Source: Thermosulfuriphilus ammonigenes (lineage in GTDB: Bacteria; Desulfobacterota; Thermodesulfobacteria; Thermodesulfobacteriales; ST65). From it: 64,000 bases of DNA. Positions within the stretch are counted from its first letter, which is position 1; every line of letters starts with the position of its first letter. Shown piece after piece: positions 26,754 to 35,871 of this stretch. The notes under the pieces are model-generated. The model had not been told where the DNA came from. It worked only from the letters and a program-made list of their open reading frames with translations, and made no database searches. Location of the stretch: assembly GCF_011207455.1 (NCBI RefSeq), contig NZ_CP048877.1, positions 860,576 through 924,575 on the forward strand, in the 5' to 3' direction. The position numbers were made by a program, and so were the translations under genes.

Positions 26754-27226
26754 TGGTGATACCCCTCTCCGGAGATAATGGTCATGGCCCGGTAGATCTG
26801 TTCGGTAACCAGCAAAAGGGCCAGATCATGGGGCAGGGTAAGACGCGAAAGGGCCAGGGTCTGCCTGGCCCTTTTTTTGACCTCGGGCGCAAGCCCATAG
26901 GCACCGCCAATTACAAAAAAAATGTGCCTCTTTCCTTCTTCGGCTAACTGACGAAGCATGGCGCTAAACTCCACCGAGCTAACCTCCTGACCCCTTTCGT
27001 CAAGGACAATCACGTGGGCCTCAGGAGGAATTATCTTCAGTAGCCGCCGTCCCTCTTCTCGTAGAGCCTCCCCTAGATTTCGCAAACCGGAATCTTTCAC
27101 CGCAACAACCTCGACCCCGACCAGATAGTGTTTGAGGCGCTGGAGATAGATCTCCACCCCCTCCCGAACAAAACTCTTCTTGGGTTTGCCTACTACCAAA
27201 AGGGTGATCTTAAGGGGTAATTTCAT
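26750..27226 (-). CDS. rlmH: 23S rRNA pseudouridine-1915 N3-methyltransferase
   Basis: 158 residues, SPOUT-class methyltransferase. It has the N-terminal [27 protein letters not shown] and the SAM-knot segments [27 protein letters not shown] and [33 protein letters not shown]. Length and C-terminus are canonical. It is divergent from selA. Its codons for [10 protein letters not shown] double as a plus-strand terminator hairpin. Confidence 0.95.
   Translation of the reverse strand: MKLPLKITLLVVGKPKKSFVREGVEIYLQRLKHYLVGVEVVAVKDSGLRNLGEALREEGRRLLKIIPPEAHVIVLDERGQEVSSVEFSAMLRQLAEEGKRHIFFVIGGAYGLAPEVKKRARQTLALSRLTLPHDLALLLVTEQIYRAMTIISGEGYHH
26848..26878 (+). terminator. Intrinsic terminator for nfu embedded antisense in rlmH
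   Basis: AAAGGGCCAGG (26848-26858) pairs perfectly with CCTGGCCCTTT (26864-26874), an 11-bp stem with a 5-base loop, and the T-run covers 26872-26878. It reads on the plus strand, 95 bp past the nfu stop. Confidence 0.75.
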
Positions 27227-27265
27227 ATCTTAGCCCTATCATCTCTTTTTAGGAGAGAAAAATAC

Positions 27266-27294
27266 TTGAGGCCAGGGGATTTTTTAGATTAAAA
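27266..27294 (+). promoter_or_regulatory. Weak candidate promoter of selA
   Basis: TTGAGG (27266-27271), 17-bp spacer, TTAAAA (27289-27294), only about 10 bases before the selA ATG, which would give a nearly leaderless transcript. Low confidence. Confidence 0.3.
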
Positions 27295-27303
27295 ATAGGC
27301 CCC

Positions 27304-28710
27304 ATGGAAGATAAGGCCTCCAGACAGGCCCTTCTACGGGCTATTCCCCAAACGGGGGAAATGATCGAAACCATAAAATCTCGCCTTCCGGGCCTCCCCC
27401 ATCAGATGGTGGCTGATTGTGTCCGTCAGGTCTTAGAGGCTGAGAGAAGACGACTCCTCAAAGAGGACTCACCTCATCCCTTAGGGCGAGAGGCCTTGCT
27501 TGAGAAGGCCCTGGCGGAAATCCAGCGTCGCCTCTCTCCCAGCCTGAGACCAGTAGTCAATGCCACTGGGGTGGTTGTTCATACCAATCTGGGCCGTTCC
27601 TGTCTGCCCAAGGAGGCCATTGAAGAGATCCTCTCGGTAGCCGACCGCTACTCTAATCTGGAATTCAACCTGGAGACAGGGAAGCGTGGTTCCCGATATT
27701 CTCATGTGGAGGCCCTTCTTTGCGAACTTACAGGGGCCGAGGCCGCCCTGGTGGTCAACAACAACGCGGCGGCTGTACTGATCACCCTTGAGACTTTAGC
27801 CCGAGGCAAGGAGGTAATCGTTTCTCGGGGAGAACTGGTGGAGATTGGAGGATCTTTTCGGATCCCTGATGTTATGGCCCGCTCCGGGGCCATTCTTCGG
27901 GAGGTAGGGACCACCAATCGGACCCATCTGCGGGACTATCAAGCGGCCATCGGTCCGGAGACGGCCCTTCTGATGAAGGTCCATCGAAGCAACTTTCAGG
28001 TGGTGGGTTTTACCAAGGAGGTTAGCAGTCAGGAGTTGGCCCAGTTGGCCCACGAGCACGGCCTGGCCGCCGTGGAAGACCTGGGAAGTGGCTGTTTCGT
28101 TGATCTCTCTCCCTACGGACTTCCTGGAGAGCCCACTGTCCAAGAGGTCTTAAGGGCCGGGGTAGATATAGTTACCTTCTCCGGAGACAAACTCATGGGC
28201 GGTCCACAAGCCGGCCTCATCCTTGGTCGGGCTGAACTGGTGGAGCGGATCAAGAAGAACCCCATCAATCGGGCTGTCCGGATAGATAAGCTCACACTGG
28301 CCGCCCTTGAAGCCACCCTGAGGCTCTACCGAGACCAACAACGGGCCCTTGAGGCCATTCCCACCCTTCGATTACTAACCATGACTGAGGAAGAAGTCGC
28401 CCGCCGGGCCCGGCGACTTCTGAGGCATCTCAGACGCCAAAAACTCCCTCAGGTGGAGCTGGGGCTCACCAAGGTTTTTTCTCAAGTTGGTGGTGGAGCC
28501 CTGCCTTTGGCCAATCTGCCCTCTGTGGCCATCTCCGTTCGTCCCCGGAGAAAATCCGTTGTCGCCCTCGAAGAAGCTTTAAGAAGACTCGATTATCCCA
28601 TTGTCGCCCGGATAGAGGAAGAAACCCTTCTTCTGGATGTTCGGACCATCAAAGATGAGGAGTTTTCCCTTGTCAGCAAAGGTCTCCGAGAGGCCCTTGA
28701 AACCGCTTGA
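27304..28710 (+). CDS. selA: L-seryl-tRNA(Sec) selenium transferase
   Basis: 468 residues; PLP enzyme converting Ser-tRNA(Sec) to Sec-tRNA(Sec) with selenophosphate. The PLP lysine is K296 in TFSGDKLMGGPQAG. Other signatures: NATGVVVHTNLGRS, YSNLEFNLETGKRGSR, LVVNNNAAAVLI and NPINRAVRIDKLT. It implies the organism decodes UGA as selenocysteine. selB and selC are not in the window. The final codons overlap the start of the next gene. Confidence 0.96.
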   Translation: MEDKASRQALLRAIPQTGEMIETIKSRLPGLPHQMVADCVRQVLEAERRRLLKEDSPHPLGREALLEKALAEIQRRLSPSLRPVVNATGVVVHTNLGRSCLPKEAIEEILSVADRYSNLEFNLETGKRGSRYSHVEALLCELTGAEAALVVNNNAAAVLITLETLARGKEVIVSRGELVEIGGSFRIPDVMARSGAILREVGTTNRTHLRDYQAAIGPETALLMKVHRSNFQVVGFTKEVSSQELAQLAHEHGLAAVEDLGSGCFVDLSPYGLPGEPTVQEVLRAGVDIVTFSGDKLMGGPQAGLILGRAELVERIKKNPINRAVRIDKLTLAALEATLRLYRDQQRALEAIPTLRLLTMTEEEVARRARRLLRHLRRQKLPQVELGLTKVFSQVGGGALPLANLPSVAISVRPRRKSVVALEEALRRLDYPIVARIEEETLLLDVRTIKDEEFSLVSKGLREALETA

Positions 28711-30307
28711 TCTCCAGAGGTTGAAACGCCCCATAAACGAATCTTTAAAGGGGGTCCTTCCGGCCCAGGAAGTGGTATTCTTTCCCCTTGAAAAAAAGAA
28801 AGATTTTTCCTTCGACCCCCTGACCAAGGAGGCCTGGATTCCCCTTTCTCTCGATGGTGTTTTTCTGGGTACCCTTTATCTGCGAAAGATAGACCCTGGT
28901 GTTTTGGGGCCAGAACTTAAGAGATGGGCCCCCCTTATGGCCCATCTTCTCTGGGACAGGACCTGGGTGCTTCGAAAAAGCCTTTTAGATGAAGACGGGC
29001 TCCCTAATCTTTCCTTCCTCGAAATGGAGTTAAAAGGTGAGGGCAGGAAGCTAGAGCTTCTTATCTACCCGGCGGGACTTTCTCCGCCCCGAGAGCCTTG
29101 CTTCTATGTTTTTAACCATCTCCGGGCTACAGTAGGAGAAGGCCTGAACGACGTGGCTGAAGAACTGGCTGGTCTTCTTTGGCGCAAGGGCCTACGAGGA
29201 CCAATAATCTATGTCCAGAAGCCGGCCCCTGAACTGGTCACAGAGGCCCTTCTTCTCCTTGATCTGGCCAGAATCCTTGGCTTTACCTTTCTCAAAGACC
29301 GGACGGCTGAAGAGTTTCTTCAGCGCTTTGGGCTCAAGGGGTTCAGTCCCCCAAGGAAACCCTTGCCCCGAGAGGGGACCATCCTTGTCAGCAGCGATCC
29401 CTTGCCCCAAGGGGTCTATCCCCTGTTTGAAGGCCAAACCAAGATAGGTCTCTCTTCTCTTAGACCGGAGGAGATTCTCTCGGACAGGCCCAAAGGCACC
29501 CTTGGTCTTGTCCGAATAGGAGAACCGCTGTCCCCAACCCGTTCTCTAATTGGCGCCATTTTTGCTTTTGAACATGCCCGGCTTCTTGGCCCCGAGAAGA
29601 CAGTTGTCTTTGATGATCTTTCCTGTCAGGTAGGCGGTGACGTCTATCTCTCCCTGGGAGACCGAGGGGGAGCCATCTGGGCCTATCGAGAGGCCTTGAG
29701 GATCAACCCCCGCAACGCCGATGCAGCCAATTCTCTGGCCACGGTTTTGGCTGAGGTGGGGCGCCCGAGGGCGGCGGCCAGAGTCTTTAAAAAGGCCCTC
29801 AAGATTCGACCGGATGATCACCTTCTTCACTATAATCTGGGGCTTCTTTACATGGGCCTTGGCCGAAACAAGGAGGCCATTGACCATCTGGAAAGGGCCC
29901 TAACCCTTAACAGGGACAACCCCCAGATCCTCCTCGCCTTAGCCCGCTGCCTCTTGAGAGAGAAGCGATACCATGAGGCAGCGGAACGGCTTGAAGCAGT
30001 GGCCGAAGAGGCCAAAGGCCTCAAAGGTTACTGGGGGCTTCTGGGAGAAAGTCTCTTTCTCGCTGGTCGGCTTAAGGAGGCGGCCAAGGCCCTGGGTGAG
30101 GCCGTTCGCCAAAGACCTGAAGACGCCCGTTCTCTAAGTTACCTGGGCCTTGTTTTTATAGAGACTGAAGGCGACCCGGAGATAGGTCTCTCCCTCTGTC
30201 GGCAGGCCCTTGAACTCAGGCCGAAAAGTTCTGTGGTTCAACGGAATTATCAGGCAGCTCTTGAGCTTGTCCGTCAGGAGGGCCTTCCCGAAGAGCTTGT
30301 TGAATAA
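28655..30307 (+). CDS. TPR-repeat protein with unrecognised N-terminal domain
   Basis: About 550 residues. Residues about 1-320 are not recognised; they include SFDPLTKEAWIPLSLDGVFLGTLYL, which looks like a GAF or regulatory-domain beta hairpin, and RLGEPLSPTRSLIGAIFAFEHARLLG-like helical text. From about residue 325 there are five or so TPR units (DVYLSLGDRGGAIWAYREALRINPRNADAANSLA, HYNLGLLYMGLGRNKEAIDHLERAL and on). No signal peptide is evident. The start is uncertain: ATGs at 28637 and 28655 both lie inside selA and neither has a good ribosome-binding site, and a TTG at 28721 is also possible. Its 3' end overlaps the convergent kinase by 92 bp. Confidence 0.75.
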   Translation: MRSFPLSAKVSERPLKPLDLQRLKRPINESLKGVLPAQEVVFFPLEKKKDFSFDPLTKEAWIPLSLDGVFLGTLYLRKIDPGVLGPELKRWAPLMAHLLWDRTWVLRKSLLDEDGLPNLSFLEMELKGEGRKLELLIYPAGLSPPREPCFYVFNHLRATVGEGLNDVAEELAGLLWRKGLRGPIIYVQKPAPELVTEALLLLDLARILGFTFLKDRTAEEFLQRFGLKGFSPPRKPLPREGTILVSSDPLPQGVYPLFEGQTKIGLSSLRPEEILSDRPKGTLGLVRIGEPLSPTRSLIGAIFAFEHARLLGPEKTVVFDDLSCQVGGDVYLSLGDRGGAIWAYREALRINPRNADAANSLATVLAEVGRPRAAARVFKKALKIRPDDHLLHYNLGLLYMGLGRNKEAIDHLERALTLNRDNPQILLALARCLLREKRYHEAAERLEAVAEEAKGLKGYWGLLGESLFLAGRLKEAAKALGEAVRQRPEDARSLSYLGLVFIETEGDPEIGLSLCRQALELRPKSSVVQRNYQAALELVRQEGLPEELVE

Positions 30308-31808
30308 GAGAAAGGACCTGTTCCACCTTAAAGGGTTTAGCCAAGAAATAATCCACCCCACTTTGGCGAAGCTCTTCAGCCGAGGAGTTTTGCCAGCCGG
30401 TAATGAGGATGACCGTAATCTCTGGATCAAGCCCCTTTAAAGTAGCCGAGAGTCTCTGACCACTTATCCCGGGCATGCTCTGATCGGTGAGGACGATGTC
30501 GTAAAGCCCGGGACTAAACTTCTTAAGGGCACTTTGGCCATCGGAGGCCAGTTCTATGTGGTGTCCAGCCCCCTGAAGAATCTCGGCTAAAAGATCGCGC
30601 ACAAAAGGGTCATCCTCTACTACCAGGATTCTGGCCGTCATCTCTGCCTCCTTTACCTCTGGCTCCTTTTCGGCCTCAAGGGAGGGATCTTTGGCCTTGG
30701 GGAGAGTAATAATAAACTTGGCTCCTTTACCTGGGAGGCTTTCCACCTCAATGTCTCCGCCAAACTGCTTGACCAGACTGTAACAGATGGAAAGCCCCAA
30801 CCCGGAACTCTTCTCACCCTTGGTTGAAAAAAAGGGACTGAAGATATGCCCCATAATCTCCGGGGGAATTCCGCAACCGGTGTCTCTCACCGTCAATCTT
30901 ACCATTGACTTCAGATCTTCTGTGTGGATATCAAGGACTCCTCCCTGGGGCATAGCGTCCAAAGCGTTGATAATCAGGTTGGTGAGGATCTCCCGAATCT
31001 GAGAGGCGTTCCCCAAGACAAAGGAACGTGATTTCAGGTTAGTCCTCACCTCGTAGTTAATGCCTTCGCTCTGGGCCGCCGTTTTCCAGCGAGGCCTGGT
31101 CATTTTGATGGCGTCCAGGACAACCTCATTTATAGCCACCGGATATACCTCTCTGGCCTGTCCCAGGCGGGCGAACTGTTTGATCCTCTGAACGATCTCC
31201 GCCCCATCGCGGGCTGCTTTTTCAATGACTTCCAGACGGCGGGTAACCTCTAAAGGACACTCCCTTTTGGCCAGGGTAATATTACCCTCGATCACTGTAA
31301 GGACGTTGTTAAGATCGTGAGCCACCCCGGCGGCCAACTCTCCCAAGGCCTTGAGCCTTTCTAGCTGGACGAGGCGCTCCTCAGCTATCTTTTTGGCCGT
31401 AATATCGATAAAGATCTCCAGGGCCCCTACCGGCTGTCCCTGAAAGTCGGTAAGTACCGAGGCATTCTTTAAGACATAGATCTTATGACCGGACTTGGCC
31501 TTAAGGACACATTCCTGACCCACCACCGGAGGCGGAGAAGGCCGATCAAATAAGCGGCAGACCTGACAGGCCTGACTCTGGAGGATTTCAAAACACCGTT
31601 TCCCAAGTGCCTCCTGAGAGGAATAACCAACGATCTTCTCGGCTAGTTGATTCCAGTAAATAATTGTTCGGTCAGGGCTAATGAGAATGACCCCTCCAGG
31701 AATACTCTCCAAGAGGACCTTAAATAATCCCAAAGAATTCTCTTGGTGATCATAGGCCTCAGCCGGGGAAACTACATGGTTTGCCGTATTTGCCTTCTTA
31801 AATAACAC
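30216..31808 (-). CDS. PAS hybrid sensor histidine kinase with C-terminal receiver
   Basis: 530 residues, no membrane segment. PAS (about 27-140) contains C72-x8-C81-x2-C84. HisKA has H164 (GVAHDLNN). HATPase_c shows N281 in NALDAMP, DTGCGIP (309-315) and SGLGLS. The receiver occupies about 392-510 with phospho-acceptor D442 in VLTDQSMPG. The start is GTG at 31808 with AGAGGGG upstream. No downstream regulator is adjacent. The layout parallels the 2.9-5.7 kb kinase, minus PocR and the second PAS. Confidence 0.92.
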   Translation of the reverse strand: MLFKKANTANHVVSPAEAYDHQENSLGLFKVLLESIPGGVILISPDRTIIYWNQLAEKIVGYSSQEALGKRCFEILQSQACQVCRLFDRPSPPPVVGQECVLKAKSGHKIYVLKNASVLTDFQGQPVGALEIFIDITAKKIAEERLVQLERLKALGELAAGVAHDLNNVLTVIEGNITLAKRECPLEVTRRLEVIEKAARDGAEIVQRIKQFARLGQAREVYPVAINEVVLDAIKMTRPRWKTAAQSEGINYEVRTNLKSRSFVLGNASQIREILTNLIINALDAMPQGGVLDIHTEDLKSMVRLTVRDTGCGIPPEIMGHIFSPFFSTKGEKSSGLGLSICYSLVKQFGGDIEVESLPGKGAKFIITLPKAKDPSLEAEKEPEVKEAEMTARILVVEDDPFVRDLLAEILQGAGHHIELASDGQSALKKFSPGLYDIVLTDQSMPGISGQRLSATLKGLDPEITVILITGWQNSSAEELRQSGVDYFLAKPFKVEQVLSLIQQALREGPPDGQAQELPDNSVEPQNFSA

Positions 31809-31892
31809 CTGAAACCCCTCTTATCCTTAGACCCAAAGGCCTTATTCTCCCCTAATTAACAACATCACTCCTCAGCCGTGATCCCACAGAGG

Positions 31893-31920
31893 TTGTCTCT
31901 GCCTTTAAGTCCTGTAGTAT
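31893..31920 (+). promoter_or_regulatory. Putative sigma-70 promoter of the metallo-beta-lactamase gene and trp genes
   Basis: TTGTCT (31893-31898), 16-bp spacer, TAGTAT (31915-31920), 31 bases before the ATG at 31951. Confidence 0.45.
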
Positions 31921-31950
31921 TAATCGAATCAAAGGGGAGGATTGTTAAAA

Positions 31951-32715
31951 ATGGAAGTCACCATCCTCGGATCGGGCACCGGGATTCCCAGCCTTAAACG
32001 GGCCCATCCGTCTATTTTGGTAAAAAGTGGTTCTTTTAAACTCCTTCTAGATACAGGATCGGGCACCCTGCGTCGTCTTCTTAAAGCCGATACAGAATAT
32101 TATCAAATAGATCTTCTTTTTTACAGTCATTTCCATCCAGATCATGTGGCTGATCTGGTACCCTTTCTCTTTGCTCTTCGCTATTGGGCCCTCCCCAAAC
32201 GAGAGACCCCTATTCATCTAGTCGCCGGCGAGGGGCTCTCGGGCCTTTACCTGGCCTTAAACAAGGCCTTTGGTCACTGGATAGAGCCTCCGGAAGGGCT
32301 TCTGCGCTTTTACGAACTCCCCAGTGACACCACTACTTACCTACGTCCCCTGCCGGGAATCATCGTCAGAACCGGACCAGTCAATCATAACCCGGAGTCC
32401 CTGGCCATCCGGATCGAGACCCATGGGAAAGTCCTGGTCTACTCTGGAGACACAGATTTTTCTGAAGACTTGGTCAATCTGGCCCGGGGGGCTGACATGC
32501 TAATCTGTGAGTCTTCAACCCCTGAGGGCATGAAGATCACTGGCCATCTCACCCCTTCTTTAGCCGGTCGCATAGCCCAAGAGGCCCGGGTAAAGAAACT
32601 TCTTCTAACCCATTTCTATCCCCCTTGTGAGGAGGCCGATATCCTTGAATCCTGTGGTCAAGAATTCTCCGGAGAGATAATTTTGGCCCAGGATCTGGCC
32701 ACTTACCAGCTCTAA
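31951..32715 (+). CDS. Metallo-beta-lactamase-fold hydrolase, RNase Z-like
   Basis: 254 residues from the ATG at 31951, chosen because AAAGGGGAGG (31931-31940) is spaced correctly for it and not for the upstream TTG. Zinc ligands: H60-x-H62-x-D64-H65 (YSHFHPDH), then [19 protein letters not shown] and LLTHFYPP. The order resembles RNase Z/ElaC and arylsulfatase-type hydrolases, but the RNase Z exosite arm is not evident, so the substrate is open. It precedes trpB by 70 bp on the same strand. Confidence 0.85.
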   Translation: MEVTILGSGTGIPSLKRAHPSILVKSGSFKLLLDTGSGTLRRLLKADTEYYQIDLLFYSHFHPDHVADLVPFLFALRYWALPKRETPIHLVAGEGLSGLYLALNKAFGHWIEPPEGLLRFYELPSDTTTYLRPLPGIIVRTGPVNHNPESLAIRIETHGKVLVYSGDTDFSEDLVNLARGADMLICESSTPEGMKITGHLTPSLAGRIAQEARVKKLLLTHFYPPCEEADILESCGQEFSGEIILAQDLATYQL

Positions 32716-32785
32716 CGTCCCTGGTGCTTTGCAATCCGGGCTGGGCTGTGATAACCTCAAGCCCCGTAAATTTTGGAGGGAGAAA

Positions 32786-33979
32786 ATGGCGCTTCCCGAC
32801 CGCCGTGGACACTTTGGTCCCTTCGGAGGCCGTTTTGTACCAGAGACCTTAATGCCCGCTCTTCTAGAGCTGGAGGAAGCCTATCGGCATCTGAGCAGGG
32901 ATTCGGCCTTCCGTCAGGAATTGGCCACCCTTCTCAAAGAATATGTAGGGCGTCCTACCCCTCTCTATGAGGCTTCCCGACTCGCCCAGGCTCTTGGAGG
33001 CCACCTGAAGGTCTTCCTCAAACGAGAGGATCTCACCCACACCGGGGCTCACAAGATAAACAATACCCTGGGCCAAGTTCTTCTGGCCAAAAAGATGGGC
33101 AAAAAACGCATCATCGCTGAGACCGGGGCCGGGCAACACGGCGTGGCTACGGCTACGGCAGCGGCCCTTTTAGGCCTGGAGTGCCAGGTCTATATGGGGG
33201 CTAAAGACACCGTCCGCCAAGCAATGAATGTCTTCCGCATGGAACTTCTAGGGGCCAAGGTTGTCCCGGTGCACTCTGGCAGCCAAACCCTGAAGGATGC
33301 TATCAATGAAGCCATCCGTGATTGGGTGACTAACGTGGAGACCACTTACTATGTCATCGGCTCGGTGGTCGGCCCCCATCCCTATCCCACAATGGTTAGA
33401 GACTTTCAGGCCGTAATTGGGCGGGAGACCCGAAAGCAGATAACCTCCCTCGTGGGTAGGCCACCAGATCTCCTTATCGCCTGTGTTGGCGGAGGAAGCA
33501 ATGCCATGGGGCTGTTTTACCCCTTCCTGAAAGATTCTGTCCGCATGATCGGTGTGGAGGCTGCTGGTCATGGTCTTGACTCCGGTCATCACTCGGCCAC
33601 TCTCTGCGCCGGTAGCCCCGGGGTGCTCCATGGAGCCATGAGTTATCTCCTCCAGGACGAAGATGGCCAGGTATTAGAGGCCCACTCCATTGCTCCAGGG
33701 CTTGATTATCCTGGCGTGGGGCCGGAGCACAGTTATCTTAAAGAAAGTGGGCGCATTACCTATACGGCTGTCGATGACCAGGAGGCCTTAAAGGCCTTTA
33801 AGCTTTTGTCAGAAAAGGAAGGAATCATTCCTGCCTTAGAAAGCGCCCATGCCGTTGCCCAGCTGGTAAAAATGGCCCCGGAACTCCCCCAAGGAACAGT
33901 AGTTGTCGTCAACCTTTCCGGCCGTGGAGACAAAGACGTAGCCGCCGTGGCCGAATATTTGGGCAGAGGAAGTTCATGA
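32786..33979 (+). CDS. trpB: Tryptophan synthase beta chain
   Basis: 397 residues from the ATG at 32786, preceded by GGAGGGAG. PLP lysine K90 in [11 protein letters not shown], catalytic glutamate E112 in [11 protein letters not shown], phosphate-binding [10 protein letters not shown], and the COMM-region segment around [15 protein letters not shown] (here [10 protein letters not shown]). It condenses indole and serine to tryptophan. This is the short TrpB1 type that pairs with TrpA. trpA starts inside its stop (ATGA). trpE, D, C and F are not in this window. Confidence 0.97.
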   Translation: MALPDRRGHFGPFGGRFVPETLMPALLELEEAYRHLSRDSAFRQELATLLKEYVGRPTPLYEASRLAQALGGHLKVFLKREDLTHTGAHKINNTLGQVLLAKKMGKKRIIAETGAGQHGVATATAAALLGLECQVYMGAKDTVRQAMNVFRMELLGAKVVPVHSGSQTLKDAINEAIRDWVTNVETTYYVIGSVVGPHPYPTMVRDFQAVIGRETRKQITSLVGRPPDLLIACVGGGSNAMGLFYPFLKDSVRMIGVEAAGHGLDSGHHSATLCAGSPGVLHGAMSYLLQDEDGQVLEAHSIAPGLDYPGVGPEHSYLKESGRITYTAVDDQEALKAFKLLSEKEGIIPALESAHAVAQLVKMAPELPQGTVVVVNLSGRGDKDVAAVAEYLGRGSS

Positions 33980-34779
33980 CTGGACGTCAACGCATAAAAG
34001 AGGCCTTTGTGGCGGCTTCTCGCCGCAAAGAAGCCGCCCTCATCCCCTTTATTGAGGCAGGAGATCCTGATCTTGCCACCACTAAAGAACTACTTCACGC
34101 TCTCTCTGAGGCCGGAGCAGATCTCATCGAACTCGGCTATCCTTTCTCTGATCCTTTAGCCGATGGCCCCACCATCCAGGCAGCAGCCCAGAGGGCCCTT
34201 AAAGGAGGCATCAGGTTAGGAGAAGTCTTGGATATGGTGGCCGAGATTTCCTCCAAGATAACCCCCCCCATTCTTATTATGGGATACCTGAATCCCTTTC
34301 TCCGCTTTGGTCTTGAGGCCTTTGCCGAAAAGGCGACGGCCGCCGGCCTCTGTGGGACCATCATCCCTGATCTACCCATGGAAGAGGCCGATCAGTGGCG
34401 GAAGTTGGCCAAGGCCAAGGGGCTGGCCAATGTCCTTCTGGCCGCCCCCACAACTGACCAAAAGCGCCTTGCCATTCTGGCTCAAAAGACCTCTGGCTTC
34501 CTCTACTACGTCTCCGTGACTGGCATTACCGGGGCTAGAAAGGACCTCCCCCCTGATCTGGCCCTTAAGCTTCAAACAGCCAGAGAGGTTTCCCCTGTCC
34601 CTGTAGCGGTGGGATTTGGTATCGCTAATGCCGACCAGGTAGCTACCCTGGCCCCTCATGCCGATGGAGTGGTCGTCGGTAGCGCCATAGTTAAAATCAT
34701 AGCTGAAACCCCTCGGACTCGAGTGGTAGAGGAGGTCTTCTCTTTTGTCCGGACCCTTAAGGAGGCAACCCGTCTTTAA
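33976..34779 (+). CDS. trpA: Tryptophan synthase alpha chain
   Basis: 267 residues, TIM barrel. Catalytic E52 and D63 ([16 protein letters not shown]), then loop 6 [14 protein letters not shown] and phosphate-binding [11 protein letters not shown]. It cleaves indole-3-glycerol phosphate to indole. The 4-bp overlap with trpB fits coupled expression of the complex. aroB begins 3 bp after its stop. Confidence 0.97.
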   Translation: MTGRQRIKEAFVAASRRKEAALIPFIEAGDPDLATTKELLHALSEAGADLIELGYPFSDPLADGPTIQAAAQRALKGGIRLGEVLDMVAEISSKITPPILIMGYLNPFLRFGLEAFAEKATAAGLCGTIIPDLPMEEADQWRKLAKAKGLANVLLAAPTTDQKRLAILAQKTSGFLYYVSVTGITGARKDLPPDLALKLQTAREVSPVPVAVGFGIANADQVATLAPHADGVVVGSAIVKIIAETPRTRVVEEVFSFVRTLKEATRL

Positions 34780-34782
34780 ACC

Positions 34783-35868
34783 ATGAAAATCATCAAGGTT
34801 CGCACCAAGCCAGCCTATGAGATCGAAATCCGCGGGGGGCTTCTTACCGATTTGGCCCAAGATCTTAAAGACCGGGGCTATGGCGATCGTTATTTTTTGA
34901 TCACCGACTCCAATGTCCGCCAGCTCATGGCCGAAGATCTCCTGGAGATGCTTCGAGAGGCCGGGCTGCCAGTAGAAATTCTCTCCTTTCCTGCCGGGGA
35001 GGCCTCCAAAAACATGGCCACTGTGGTGGAACTGGCCCGCAAAATGGTTCAAGCCGGGGCCGATCGCCGATCAGCTATTGTAGCCTTTGGCGGAGGAGTT
35101 ACCGGTGATATTGCCGGTTTTTTGGCCTCCATCTACATGCGGGGTATCGCCTATATCCAAATACCCACCACTCTTCTGGCCCAGGTGGATTCCTCAGTAG
35201 GGGGGAAGACCGGCGTTGATCTGCCCGAAGGCAAGAACCTTCTGGGGACCTTTTATCAGCCCCGTCGGGTCTATATTGATTATGCTGTCTTGGGGCTTCT
35301 TCCTCTGCGGGAAATCCGTCAGGGCCTGGCCGAGGTGGTCAAGTACGGTATGATCAAAAGCCAGCGGCTTTTCAAATACCTGGAGCGCCACTCAGGCGAG
35401 ATTATGCAGCTCGAACCCGAACCCCTTGAGCACATCATCGCCGAAAGCTGTCGAATAAAGGCCTGGGTGGTCTCCAAAGATGAAAAAGAGGCTGGTCTGC
35501 GTCGCATTCTTAATTTCGGCCACACCTTGGGCCACGCCTTCGAGGCGGCCTCGGCCTGGCGTCTCCCTCATGGAGAGGCCGTAGCCGTAGGAATGGTGGC
35601 CGCGGCCAAGATCTCAGAAAAAAGGGGGCTTATCTCCCCCGAGATCACCCACCGACTGGAAAATCTGCTCACCTCCCTGGGGCTTCCTGTCCGACTTGCC
35701 CTTGAACTTCCCGTCTCGGAAGTTCTCACCTATCTGCGGAGTGATAAAAAGGCCCGTTCCCAATGGCCAGTCTTTGTCCTTGTTAGGGATATTGGGGAGA
35801 CGGTCTTTGACCCGGAAGTCCCGGAGGCCATGGTCAAAGAGGTAGCCGAGGAGCTGGGCTGCCGTTAG
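34783..35868 (+). CDS. aroB: 3-dehydroquinate synthase
   Basis: 361 residues. Converts DAHP to 3-dehydroquinate using NAD and a divalent metal. Signatures: AFGGGVTGDIAGFLASIYMRG, IPTTLLAQVDSSVGGKTGVDLPEGKNLLGTFYQP, LAEVVKYGMIK, and the metal site RILNFGHTLGHAFE with LPHGEAVAVGM. It forms a compact trpB-trpA-aroB aromatic operon. Its stop is 3 bp from that of the convergent gene. Confidence 0.97.
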   Translation: MKIIKVRTKPAYEIEIRGGLLTDLAQDLKDRGYGDRYFLITDSNVRQLMAEDLLEMLREAGLPVEILSFPAGEASKNMATVVELARKMVQAGADRRSAIVAFGGGVTGDIAGFLASIYMRGIAYIQIPTTLLAQVDSSVGGKTGVDLPEGKNLLGTFYQPRRVYIDYAVLGLLPLREIRQGLAEVVKYGMIKSQRLFKYLERHSGEIMQLEPEPLEHIIAESCRIKAWVVSKDEKEAGLRRILNFGHTLGHAFEAASAWRLPHGEAVAVGMVAAAKISEKRGLISPEITHRLENLLTSLGLPVRLALELPVSEVLTYLRSDKKARSQWPVFVLVRDIGETVFDPEVPEAMVKEVAEELGCR

Positions 35869-35871
35869 GTA

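Noticed and set aside
34372..35052. 226-codon minus-strand frame opposite trpA/aroB
   Set aside because: Shadow of two conserved biosynthetic genes; no family features.
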